A stretch of 64,000 nucleotides of DNA from Trichosphaerium sp. ATCC 40318. Its lineage: Eukaryota > Discosea > Flabellinia > Trichosidae. Every line of letters starts with the position of its first letter. The stretch's first letter is position 1. The notes beneath the pieces are model-generated. The model saw nothing but the letters and a program-made list of their open reading frames with translations, made no database searches and was not told the DNA's origin. This document shows positions 40,926 to 52,919 of this stretch, one piece after another. The translations under genes were made by a program, and so were the position numbers. The DNA is taken from NCBI GenBank assembly GCA_038496445.1, contig JALMLS010000052.1, positions 62,001-126,000 on the forward strand. Direction: 5' to 3'.

Positions 40926-41396
40926 TTACTCATAAAAAAACCGAAAAGATCTCTAAGAGGAGTATATCGCCTGCGATCAGGTTCTTTTTACGTACTGGTG
41001 TTGGTATATCATCCTTCCAAGTGTATTGAGAAGGCTGTTTACAAAGCAGTTAACAATCTGTTATGTTTAAATGTGTCACTCACGTCAATGGTGCTTATCA
41101 AGTCATTAATTTCGTGTTTGAAAGGGTGTTCGTATGGCGGATTAGAGTATGACGCTAAAATAGACAAAATAAATATCAAAGCCATTGGAAGTACTCCCGC
41201 ACGTAATGGATAAGCACTGTGGTACTTTTTTAACAGTTTAGGCTTTATTGGACCAGCGTTGTTATTAACACCTCTTTTCGCGTTGGCCACGCGTCTGAAA
41301 CAACGACATAAGACAAGGAGTCGACATTGCCGATGTCTATTTTCAAAAAGCGACGTACGGTGTTAGATGTGATCGGAATACGCTTTTCACAGCCAT
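40926..41396 (-). CDS. Small single-span protein, probably mitochondrial
   Basis: Four exons (41396-41359, 41294-41084, 41034-40996, 40952-40926) give 104 residues with consistent phase; donors are GTACGT, GTGAGT and GTACGT. The N-terminus MAVKSVFRSHLTPRVANAKR is basic, free of acidic residues and rich in Arg/Ser, as expected of a mitochondrial targeting peptide. A Lys-rich stretch (KPKLLKKYHSAYPLR) precedes one hydrophobic span (AGVLPMALIFILSILASY). A polar C-terminal part ends RSFRFFYE. Size and layout fit a supernumerary respiratory-chain or ATP-synthase subunit, but I recognise no specific family. Its start lies about 200 bases from the neighbouring Cys-rich gene's stop on the same strand. 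Confidence 0.65.
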
Positions 41397-41598
41397 GGAG
41401 ATACGTTTGTGACGGAATGAGGATGAAAGGTCAACTGGGGTCGCGGAATGGCATTCCATGAACTAAACGTGCCCTGAACGACAGTCGCGACGAGTCCTTT
41501 TTTTTGAGAGACTTTCTAAACCCTTGCTAAAACTGGCGTTACGTTAAGAGTAGTGTTATGTACACGTGACAAGTTAATTTTTCTAATTTTCACTTTAT

Positions 41599-42588
41599 TT
41601 AAATGGGTGTGTAACAAACAGTACACCAGCATCTCGATACAAAAGTATTGTGCATCAGTATACAACCAATTGGAGTCACTGCTCCAAGACCAATCAACGC
41701 ATTTTTACAACCATTATCCTTACATCCTGGAGCATTAATGCCGCATGTTTGAGTTAGAGTGATGTCGCTCTGTGGTACACAAGCACAAACACGTTCTGTA
41801 CCACCAGCTAAGAAATCACGTGAGTTGAGAAGAGCTTGATACTTGGAAAAGACGTACCAGGGAGGTATCTGTGGTACAATTTACATTCTGTTCCTTCCGT
41901 CTGCGATTGGCAGCCATTATCTTGGCATCTTCCTAAGAATGGATTCCATCTACAGCATCCCGTTGACTAGACAACACGTGTGAGTAAAAAACGAGGTCGA
42001 AAGGCCGATAGCTTACTACTGGAGGCTCAGTTGGTACTGGTGGTTTAGTAGTAGGTGCTCTTGTAGTTGGCGCTGGTGGATCGCAACAGCAGCAAGCACA
42101 CTCTGCAGATGCCTTATGGAATGCGTCGTTAGGACAACAACGAAGCTCGAAAACGTCTGTCGTCTTTTTACATTCATTTACAGTCATAAGAGGTTTACCC
42201 AAAGCATTACACTTTCTAAATAGTACGAAACAAGTTAGTAAAACTTCAATACGAAGGAAGCTCTCCGACTAAAAAGACCGAATCACGTGGGAATAATTTA
42301 ATTTTGGTTTCTAAAGTTTTTCGGGTTCAAAGTAAAGAGATGGCTCTTGAAAAGGATAAATATATTACATGTTACGTACGCTTGACATGCTTGTTTTGCT
42401 GATAGTAATGCGTCATCACAAGCTTCTGTTTTATTACAAGACGATTCAATAACAACGCCTGAGTTTACAGGAACGCAAGGCTGACAGAATACCTAGTTGA
42501 AGTTAGACCCGAGAGATACTCAAGTAATACGTACCGATGCTAAGAGACATGCGGCAGCAAGACAAACAAGTAGAGAAGAGACCCTCAT
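41599..42588 (-). CDS. Secreted Cys-rich protein with internal Pro/Thr linker
   Basis: Signal peptide MRVSSLLVCLAAACLLA starts at 42588, with a GTACGT donor immediately after it. The mature part has several Cys clusters: FCQPCVPVNSG, CNKTEACDDAL, AKQACQ, LRCCPNDAFHKASAECACCC. A linker PPAPTTRAPTTKPPVPTEPP follows, then two related motifs GCCRWNPFLGRCQDNGCQ and CGINAPGCKDNGCKN. The end is CWCTVCYTPI. The repeated CxDNGC motif suggests small disulphide-bonded modules. No membrane span or GPI signal is seen, so it is probably released or held in the cell coat. The family is unknown. Exon joins in the 3' half (near 41860-41970) are uncertain. Confidence 0.65.
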
Positions 42589-43311
42589 GACGTTTAGTTT
42601 GGGCGTTTGAGGCTAATGGTACGTTCACATCGATTCGCTAAACGGCCATGTTCATATGAATTTAGTACGTTATCAGAACGTGTTAAAAAAAGGGCAGTTT
42701 CTGTGAGCGTGTTGACGTGTAAAAACTTGGTACACGGCTTCTCGGTATTTTAATCGAAATGCGAGTTTGTACTTATTTCGAAGACAATTGCGAGTTTTTA
42801 TGTACTTTTTTTTCAGTTATGGTATTTGCACGTTCTCAGGCGTGTTAACAGGTAACACTCTATAACTTTCATAAATAATTTCAGGGGATTATTACCGTTT
42901 AATCCTTGAGCGAGTCGCTTTAACAAAAACCTGTGCACCTTATTCTTTCTTACTAGAATCAACAAGTACTTCCACTTGCCAGAACCTTATCCAGTACACG
43001 TACCTAAGAAATAACACTTTATCCGCTTTGTTAGCAGTGATTCGGGCTATTACGTCCAACTTATAGCCTTTAATGTTGGTTTCTTCTCAATTTATTCCTG
43101 CATTTATCGATTCTCAGTTTTCTAACCAGTATAATTCGATTGCAATCAAAGTAATGTACTCTATATACCCAAGGTACTTACACGCGTGCCCCTTTAAGAA
43201 TTTTCGTTTATTGCATGTCCAGAATATGTTTCCCAAATTGGCAAGTATACTGCTCAAGACATCGTATTGTACCAATTTAATTTTACGCTCGTAGTTATTA
43301 CAGAGGTCGCA
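42589..43311. other. Divergent intergenic region
   Basis: About 720 bases between the divergent starts of the Cys-rich gene and the frizzled-like gene. No gene, RNA or repeat is supported. Promoters of both genes should lie here. Confidence 0.5.
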
Positions 43312-45599
43312 ATGAATTACGTAGTTGTGATACTGGTATTCACGTGTGCATCCGTGGCATACTCTCAGGGTTGTGTAACTGTTAACAACACATCTAATTT
43401 ATGTGGCTTTCCAAACAATTATACGTTCTTTACTACTCTCAATTTTACGGTGGAGGTTCTCGATGGACTATATGAAGCTCAAAGAGGAGGAATATCAGAT
43501 GTATCACAATTTGTGTCCACAGAGTACGCAGCAAGCTAACTGCTGTCATAAAACCGCGTTTGACGCAATTATACTAGGTGTGGCGCTGCTTTTAAAGAAC
43601 TTGTATGCAAATCGGTATACCGACAATGTGCTGGTACGTTAGACAATGGTTTCTCAAACGCTCGCTACTTCACCCAATAAGGCGGCACTATCCTTTTTTG
43701 GAAGTAATTTGCTTAAAGGTTTCTTGCCTGTGCCCATATGTACGGATGTATGTGAGTCAGTAAGATCATGTCTTGGTGCTGTAGGTGTAGAAGAAGCGCT
43801 ACTTCCAAATTGTTCAGCTCTCTTGTGTACGTTCTTAGCGACAAAAAAAAAAAAATTTGAGTGGCGCCTTACTTCACTTTAAGTTGGTCTACCTGAGTTC
43901 GCTCCACGCCCAGCATGTAACCAAGTAGAGGCACAACAAATACCTTCGGATTGCATTTATCCGGCAGTATACAATGTAGATCATGAAGATGGGTTCCTAG
44001 GCTTGTGTGATACTGGATGTCCAAAGAATTTCATTAAAGATACGCCACGAAAAATAGAAATAATAGTGCGGCATTTTTACCTTTAGCTCATGTGTGTTGT
44101 ACTAACATTTATTACAATTTCCAGCTTATGTATGTCTTCACGCCTATCTCCATTTTACTTGGTATCATGGGCCTGTTCGTATCTATTAGAGTATCTATGA
44201 AGCGTGGATTTCCGTTGGTGTTGCATACTCTAGTCATAGCGTACAACTCTCCTTCAGATGTCTACCATTGCTAAAAATGCACACTAGGTACTCACTCATT
44301 GGTGTTCTGGGATATATACCTAGTTTTATTGTTGGGCCAGAGAAGTTAAAGTGCTTGAACGAAGCTACAGAGTACAGACCAACTGATAACTACCTGTGTC
44401 TTATACAAGGTATGCTACAATTTGCCGTACTTACTTACAATATTAAAATAGGGCTCTTCATTACGCACTTTACTCTGCTCACTGATTGCGCGTTTGTAGC
44501 ATGGGTAGTAGGCATGATATGCATGTTCCTTACTCAAAAGCAGCCCAACAACTACTTCAAGTAATTTTATTTGTACAGTTTTCAGCACGTCTAACTTTAC
44601 TGCTAGAATAGCGTTATACGTTATACCATGGATTTTCATGACAGCATGGGATATAGGATATCTTGCAAAGGACAACTTTGGTGCAAACGTGGCAGTATCA
44701 ACACATTGTGCAAGTGAGTGAAACGGTTGTTTCCTTGAAACACAAAAGTATTTAATCTGTTGCTAGTGCGCCTCAATTCAAGATCTCTTACCATAACACA
44801 TATTGTTCTTACCTCTATAATAACAGTTTCATGTGTCGTTGGGTGTATTGCCTTCGCATTTCTAGTGTATAGAGTATGGATAAACCGAGAACCTGCGCTG
44901 AAAAAAGGTTGTGCTAACTTAGTATTTCTAGGAATTTGCAAAACTAAAGAGTTTGAGTGGTAACAAAAGACAACGTCGGGCGCAGAAAAAATTTGCTAGA
45001 AGCCAATCAGTTTTGATAGTATTTATTGTAGTCTTTATTTACTTTCTTGTTGTACCTGTATCATTGATGATACAGACTTTGGGTTCAAGCGAAGAAGCAC
45101 AAGGGATAGACTTCGTTTCATGGATGGCTTGTGAAAGAACAACTCCAGGACAGTGCAGTACGCGTTTCTTTATCACGTGTGGCATCATGCACCTAATAAA
45201 ATTTGTATAGAACTAGGAGCAGTCAGCGCAGATTGGGTTCAATCTTGAACAGCTTTAATATTAACGCTAGACCTACAATTATAATACTAGCTTCATTAAG
45301 TACGTCTTTCAAAACGTTTCTTGATTTTTTATGAAGTACAACATCTCCACTGACAGCCAGTTTAATGATAGCTGTTAAACCTTTCTATGATGAATTACTT
45401 GCATTGTTTGGTATTGTTGTATCTTCAATTGCTACCACACGTAAGTCATCGCCTCATATTGTCTTCTTCTTTGTTAACAATCTTCGTAGTATCCATTTCT
45501 ACGCGTTCAGCAACGACTACAGAAGGATCAAATACTCTATCTTCTGATCCAAAGGAGGGTGACGAAAGCGAAGAAGAGCTAGACGACGTAGGCGAATAA
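43312..45599 (+). CDS. Frizzled/Smoothened-like seven-transmembrane receptor with Cys-rich ectodomain
   Basis: A signal peptide (MNYVVVILVFTCASVAYSQG) is followed by a frizzled-type Cys-rich domain: SNLCGFPNNYTFF, VSTECGAAFKELVCKSVYRQC, VPICTDVCESVRSCLGAVG and LLPNCS. A linker with CNQVEAQQIPSDCIYP comes next. About seven hydrophobic spans follow: LMYVFTPISILLGIMGLFVS, YSLIGVLGYIPSFIVG, an EYRPTDNYLCLIQGMLQFAV segment with the TM3 cysteine, DCAFVAWVVGMICMFL, ALYVIPWIFMTAWDIGY, ITHIVLTSIITVSCVVGC and SVLIVFIVVFIYFLVVPVSL. The tail is acidic (SDPKEGDESEEELDDVGE). I do not see the KTxxxW dishevelled-binding motif. Amoebozoa have such receptors without a Wnt pathway. The ligand is unknown. Several exon joins in the 7TM part are approximate. 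Confidence 0.78.
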
Positions 45600-46343
45600 G
45601 AAACTAGCTATAAATAAGTATGATGAGTTTGTAGTTATACAAACCAAGGTAGTATAACTATCTTTTTTAATAAAGAAACAGCTTCATAGCGATAAAAATC
45701 AAGTTTGGTTATCGACAGTAGCAAGATAATAGCTATTTGTTCAAGCTAGCACACTAAAGTAACTACGTATCGCACCGTAAGCACGTGATACAACATTGCT
45801 TTACCACTTTTAGCATTATTAGTACTTTTCATCTTGCTCTGTAGTTAGCGAAGGACTATCGCAGCGATGCGTTAAATAAGCACTCCCTCTATACTATCAC
45901 ATACATTAAATGAGCACGCTCTCTATTACAAATAAACAGAATCTGTATTTTCGAGCACACTTTATGGATAAATACTGAAAAAACGAATTCGCTTTAGAAC
46001 TCTGTATCCTTTATGATATTACACACGACAATCGCAATATGTATTTTCTTGTCCATCGTTGTTTCCAACGCTAGCTAGCGTTGTGAGATTGTGTTCATAT
46101 CGTTGCCCAAATGAAAATAGACTTTTATGTTCGTCGCCCTCGCTAGTCCTAGCGTAATATTACCATATTAACCTACAATATTGTACGAACCATTTTGCAG
46201 TTTATCTAGCGTGTACGTTTTCTACAAAGTATCTTTGTGTCCCGTGTAAAATATTACCAAATTTCTACTAAAATAACAGTGTACACAGACTATTTCCACA
46301 GCATTACGCAATACAACAGCTCTCTAAAGATAAAGGAATAGCC
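45600..46343. other. Intergenic region between two plus-strand genes
   Basis: No gene is supported. The sequence has several CTAGCG / CGCTAG motifs (about 46065-46160) in loose inverted arrangement. A promoter for the gene at 46344 should lie at the right end. Confidence 0.45.
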
Positions 46344-49300
46344 ATGAGACCAACGCTGGCACTAGCAGTGATACTAAGTGTTTGTGTATTTGCCACAAGC
46401 GCAAACTTGCTTTCAAACGGAGGTATGCATATTCCTATGCTAGTAAAATCGCTTTCACGTGCTTTTCTCTCTTTTTGAGTGTCGAATACGCTCGTTATTT
46501 TCGTACACTATATCGCTAGCACATAACAGCCGTAACTAGCTGTTTACGGCAAAGGGTTTCGGACACAACAAAACAACTAAAATTAAAAAAAAAAACTTTT
46601 TGCGTGCACATGTAGTGCCACTAAACAATTATCTACATAGGCTTCGAGTCAGGAAATACAAATGGATGGTCTTCCCTTGGATCACCAACATCAACTTTCA
46701 CTGCTGTCACAAACAGAAAATATTCTGGAGCTTACTCTGGTAAAAGCACAAGACCAAGGTAACCTTTGCACCAAAAGCTAAAACTGCCGGCAGTTAAACT
46801 TAAAAAACCTAAACCGGAAAAAGTTGTATCGTTTGGGTAAAACCCTAACATGTCGCTAGTGGTGCCGCTACATGGCATGGGCCATCGATGGACTTATTGG
46901 CAGTAGCCAATAGCCATAATACTGCTGCTAACGACGTTTTTGATTTCTCTGTTCGCGTTTTTTTAGAAGGTAGTGCTTCTCGATTCATTAAAGTCACTGT
47001 ATAGTACGTATTGCTTTTTTTGAACATGTTTACGCTATTGTTTAATAATTGTGCATGGTTTGTCTTGCGCTAGTTACGAAAAAATTTTAGCGTTTGAATC
47101 ACGTGATAAATTGTAAACTTGATTAAAATTCGCTTTTTTGGTTTCTAAAACCGTGCTTTAGTCGTAAACTTACAGATGGCACTCAATCTTGGGTTTCTGT
47201 CGATGAAGGAACAAAAGCAGGAAACCAATGGCATTTATTGTCAGGTAACGTTTTAAAACAAGCGTAAGTCAGTCACGTGACGTATTTAGGGTCATACACC
47301 ATTATTCAAAGGTCGCAAATTTCTGAACTTATGTTGTTTCTTGAGGGACCACCAGCAGGTATTTCTTTACCTAAATATAGTGTCGTTGCCAACTGTTTTA
47401 GGTGTGAACTTTTACATTGACGAAGCTACGCTTGTTATCCAAGGTAGAGGCCAACATGTGCCCGGTAGAGTAGAAGCTGAGTCATACAACGCGTACAGTG
47501 ACACTACGACTGGAAATTCAGGTTCGTGAAAGTTTTTTTTTTGTCGGTGGATTTGATACCCGCTTTGTACTAAAACTTTGCTTTAGGTGGTGCACTATGT
47601 GGTGCCTCACCAGGGGAGGACGTAGATATTCAATCTACATCGGACACTGGCGGCGGTTGCAATGTCGGTTGGACTTCAAACAATGAATGGCTTGAGTACA
47701 ACCTCTATTTCGTTCAAGATGGAACTTACACCATCAATGGTAAGCTAGGGGCTTCTGTAAGTTGTTCACTAAAATATTTGGATCATAGCTCGTGTTGCCG
47801 CATCAGGATCTGGTTACAAACAATTTGATCTCTTCCTTGATGGAGCTTGGCTTGGAAACACACCGTTCTCAGGAACAGGCGGTAACGTCTTTTCTTCGAA
47901 GATTACTGGCTAATAATGTTGTTGTTAATAGGTTGGCAATCCTGGACTACTATTACTGGTACAGTTGGATTCGTTTCTAAAGGCACCCACGTTCTTCGTT
48001 TAAGACACACTGTTGCCAGCTACAATTTGAATTGGATTTCGCTTCATGTCGGAGGAGGATCAACACCTCCACCTCCACCGCCTCCAACACCTGCCCCTAC
48101 AGCTGCCCCTCCACCTCCTACACCGGCGCCAATGGGCAGTACACCAACTCCGTCACCTTCCACAATCTCAGGAAATCAACCAGTACAAACACTGAGATTG
48201 ACTGATATGAATTTTGTCTCAACTACTGGATCAGCTTCTGAGACATCTAGCGGTGGAAATGACTTTATCTCTTTCTCAACAAATTCAAATCGAAACAGAG
48301 TATACTTTTGTCAGAAGGTAACCGAGTCAACAAAGCACGTGGTTCCACTTTTCTAATTGTTTTTTTTCTAGCATATCTCGTTCAAGGGATTTAACTTGCC
48401 AAGATCTGGTTTCGCTTTCAGAAAGGATCGTCAGTACAGACTACAATTCGATTGGCAACAAGCTTCAGGATCTTCAAGTGGCTCCAGCATCAATACCATT
48501 GGATTCTTCCTTCGTCATGCAAGTACTCAAGATGATATTTATGACACAAACTACATCAACTCTCCAGACGATTGGTTCATAAGAGGTACGATTACTTTTG
48601 GATGTTAAACGTAATACACATACTGACATATCTCTTACTTAGCTCTTCCTTCCATTTCTGGATCACACAATCACGGTGGGTTCCAAGCGAAGGAAATATC
48701 TTTCACATTACCTGAAGATACAGGTTTTATTTCTCTTTGTATGTATCTCAACTCTGGATCAAGCTCGACATCTGGATCAGTATTCAGAATGAGAAATCTA
48801 CGTATAAGAGTTCCTTCAGCACCCTTTGTTACAAGTTTGTTACCTGCATACACAACAATTGTTCAAAGAAAAATCGCGTACGAAAACAACTTACTTAAAA
48901 TACTAAATGATGTACATCTGCTTACTTTTCTTTCAATTAGTCCAAGTCCTCCAGCCTCAGAGTATTCGCAAAGCGGATGTCCGCACTGGGAGAGTAACCT
49001 CAGATTATGGCAAATAGGATCAACATGGGGAGGTTCAGTACCAAACCCTGGTAGCTCCATAACTCTTCCATCAAACACCAAGGCAAGTAGTTACTTCGTA
49101 ACTGTAAATCATTGTTTCTGACTTTCCTTCTAGGTTCTCGTTGATAGAAACTCCTTCAATGCTGGACAAACATATGAGTCTATTACAATCCCTGAAGGAA
49201 GTCAACTTATATTCAAAGACGAAGCAATCACACTTGATGTGAAAAAGATAATAGTCAACGGTCGCTTGAGAATAGGATCTCCAAGTTGTCGTCTTAACAA

Positions 49301-52300
49301 CAACATCCGTATTATCTTCCACGGTGCCAAACCAGGAAACTTCAATCCTTCAGTAATCACGTAAGGTATTTCTTCGTTAAACTTTTGTTCTCACGTGTTT
49401 TTTAGAAAGGGTATCGCTGTTTTCGGAAATGGAGAACTTGATATTCATGGTAAACGGTATTACCCTACCTGGACAAAACTTGGTCGTACAGGTACACTGG
49501 AACATCACCTTTTCTTCCTTCTGTTTTCTCTTTCTTTTATACTTGGTATGCAGCTTTACTTTGATACTCACGTTTGTTTAGTATTCCCTGGAGATGTTAA
49601 GATTCTTCTACAACAAAATGTTAACTGGGAAGTCGGTCAAGAAGTTGTATTTACAACATCAACATGGATTGATAATGTAAGATACCACGAGAACGAAGTT
49701 CGAACTATTGTTGCTGTAAGCAACAACAGAATTCAAGTTGATGCTCCATTGAAGTACTACCATTACGCAGGAAAAGAGTATCAAGCAGAGGTAAGATGAA
49801 CATGCTTCCTCAGAGTCAATCAAAATCTGATTTTTTTTTAAGGTTGGATTATTGTCAAGAAAGATTGTACTTGAGACACATCCTTTTGCTGATCCTGATA
49901 AATTCGGCGGTCATGTATTCATTACAAATGAAGGTCGTATTTCAGGTGTTCGCACAATCCGTCTTGGTCAATTGAACCACATTGCTCGTTACCCACTTCA
50001 CATGTAATGCTATATCAAAAGTTTTTCATTGTAGCTCAGTATTTCTTTAGGCACATGGCTGGTAACCCAACCAACAGTTACTTTTCTGATAACGCTATTA
50101 CATACTCTTATTTCAGATGTATTACCATTCATGGTACGCAATACATCAACGTAGTTCTTCAGCGTAGCTAACTCCTGTTGCAAAGGTACAAACAATGTTC
50201 TTGTTACTGAGAATGTTGCTTATGATACCCATGGACACTGTTACTATATTGAAGATGGTGTAGAAGAAGACAACACAATATCTTACAATTTAGGTGCATA
50301 CATACGCCTTATCAACCCACCAGTAAGTCACATAACTTTCTATCTTATTTTTTTTTGCCATCAAAGCCTAACCTTTTCTTTCTCAGGAAGATCAATACGG
50401 CAACTGGATTCTTGGCGCAGGTCAAGGTGGTACAACAGTCGATGGTGCCGCCAATCGTATTCAACCTGCTGATATCGTTGCTTCCGCATTTTACTTCTCA
50501 AACGCATGGAACACTATCATCGGTAACACCGCTAGCGGTGGTTTTGCCGGTTTCACTTTCCCTAATTTTGAAGCACCAATTGGAAATCATCGAAGTGTTA
50601 ACTTAAAACCAATGTCACGACCTCTTAAAGAATTTGACGGTAATGAATGTCACTCTTCTGGTATTTACTGGGATATGATCGGATGTATTTACGTTGGAGG
50701 TGACCTGAGCTACATTAACGGAGGAAATACTCTACGATACTTCACCGGAAGAAAGACCAGAGATTCAAGAAGAGACGGTGGCGGTGAGTGGGACTTTGTA
50801 CCTATGTACTTCAGAAACACACGTATTTGGGCTTCTAATATGGGTGTTAACCACTGGGGTAACAAACCAGAGGTCATCAACTACGAGGTTTACGATATCA
50901 GAAGATGTACGTTCCTTTTCTTAGTTTTTTCTTATATTAGCTTTGAAAACTCACATGTGACATTAGCTGCTACTCTATTTGGTCAAGGTCTTATCAACCA
51001 TGCTATTATTCAGCAATATACCGATAACATCAATGTTGCTGTTTACTGGAGATGGGGTGATACAAATGAAGGATTCCAATATTACGATACCTGGAGTATG
51101 GCCATGTTATTGGATTGTACAATGGTTAATTACGACGTTCATCCAAGGTACATATTTTCTTTGATTTTTGCAGTATTTTAACTTTATTCTTCTTTAGAAA
51201 CCCTGAAATCACTGGTTATGTTGTTGATACACTCACACATAGTGACTTTTTCACGCCTCAAGTACGTCATCAAGAAAAATCAGAAACTCTGTTCTGGCTT
51301 GTTTTAACTTTCGTGTTAGGGTATTATCGCTCAGTCTGATATGAAGTTCATAAACTCTCCTGTACAATACAGAATACACCCACGTGTCATGTACGAAAGA
51401 AACACAAACTCTTGGAGATACTGGAATCTCGTGGATTGGGACGGAAGTCTTATTGGAAACGGAAGGGCAAGCAACTTCAACAAATCTTTAACATTGTTTT
51501 GACTGACTTTCTCTGTAGAGAACTATTTGGGGTTCTGCTTCTGGTGAGACTAATGATTGGTGGAACTTTGGAGCAAACTGTAATTTCCATACAACGCTCA
51601 ACGCCTGGTATTGTGAAGACCAAAATGACGTAAGAAGAGTTGGTTGGCTTAATGTAGAATCTCCTGGAATTATGGATAATGATAACCCAGCAGTAGACGA
51701 GAGAGGAGAAGCAGGTAAACCATTTTGAAGAGAAAATGAAAGCGCAAACCAATTTGGAGTTTGGTGGATAGAGGGACTTACTCTTTCTTTTTCAATAGGC
51801 ACAACGTATCATATTGGTAAAGCTTCTTTGTTCGGATCTAAAATTAACTCAAAGAGAAGCGTTATTATCACACCTAACACAGGTTCGATTTTTTTCTTAC
51901 TTTTTTCCTTTTGGTTGCTTGTATCTTTCGTTTCTAACACGTGTTTAAAAAAGGTGTATGCGGACCTTTAGAGAAAGATATTGGTTGGCATTTCTGGTAT
52001 AAAGATGGTACACCAAAGAACCTAATAATAGATGGCCGTATTTGGTATCGATCAAATGAAGAAGGACTTGTTGTTGGATTCCATTACCCAACATCATCAA
52101 GCTTCAATGTTTATTGCAGAGAATGGGGACAAACCACATTTAACGGACGCCGTGTTAATAATCCTAGCCAGGTACTCATCGAAAAAGATGCTATCGAACG
52201 CGTCTAGATTCTCACCTTTTTTGTGTAGGTTTGGTCTTCTACTGATTCTTTGGCTTGGCACTGGAACAGTGGCACTGGTTTGCTTTTATTTAAATTCAGA

Positions 52301-52519
52301 GACGATACAAACTACCCTAATGAAAGCACTGTCTTCAGAAGAGGTCCTGAAAATGTAGAATTGCTCAAGTACGCCTTGCAGTGCTGGATTTACTTCACAA
52401 GCTCCTCCTTATACGTTACCTTTAGGCAAGCTTACAAATGGAAGTGCTACATTGATGCTACATGCCCAGGATCTGGAAATAGATGTTCACCTGTTGCAGA
52501 GCGTGTACCAGGATTTTAA
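46344..52519 (+). CDS. Secreted multidomain protein: carbohydrate-binding modules, G8 domain, parallel beta-helix (CEMIP/TMEM2-like)
   Basis: Signal peptide MRPTLALAVILSVCVFATSA. A jelly-roll module resembling CBM4/9 follows (LLSNGGFESGNTNGWSSLG). A CBM6-like module comes next (VEAESYNAYSDT, VGWTSNNEWLEYNL, DGTYTINARVA, GWQSWTTITG). A Pro-rich linker at about 48060-48165 leads to a second beta-sandwich. The G8 domain lies around 48930-49500 (CPHWESNLRLW, STWGGSVPNPGSSITLPSN, GRLRIGSP). A right-handed beta-helix follows, with RYPLHMHMAG, HGHCYYIEDGVEEDN, AGFTFPNFEAP and GWHFWYKDGTPK. The order G8 then beta-helix is that of CEMIP/TMEM2/fibrocystin-like proteins, some of which bind or depolymerise hyaluronan. 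Here it is likely an extracellular polysaccharide-binding or polysaccharide-degrading protein. The stop is TAA at 52517 after VAERVPGF. More than twenty short introns. Confidence 0.85.
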
Positions 52520-52919
52520 AAGAACTTCATGTCACGTAGTCAAGTCAAAAAAAGTTTAATACATTAAAGTAACTATTAAGAAGAAAATTGTTTTAATAGC
52601 CTTTTTCAATTTAAGCATACGCAAAAACTCCAATAACACTTTTATTGTCGTATTGCCGGCGCAAGTTCTCATTTTGCGATGCCTAGCATATTCTCCGCTT
52701 GAGAAACAGCGGAATCTTTTACATACATGAGTATGCTATTAACATACCAGGTCGATTTTCCTGCGAGTACTTTGTTCGAAACATGCTATGAAACACTGTT
52801 ATACAATGGATGTGCAACTTGAAGCTCTAGTCAACTTTGGAGATGTATCTCCACAAATAACCGATTTTTTTTGTCAAGTTTATCTTCATTGTTTGTTTCA
52901 TACAAAAGCTGAATACAGG
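52520..52919. other. Convergent intergenic region
   Basis: About 400 bases between the stops of two convergent genes. AT-rich; no feature is supported beyond expected 3' untranslated sequence. Confidence 0.5.
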
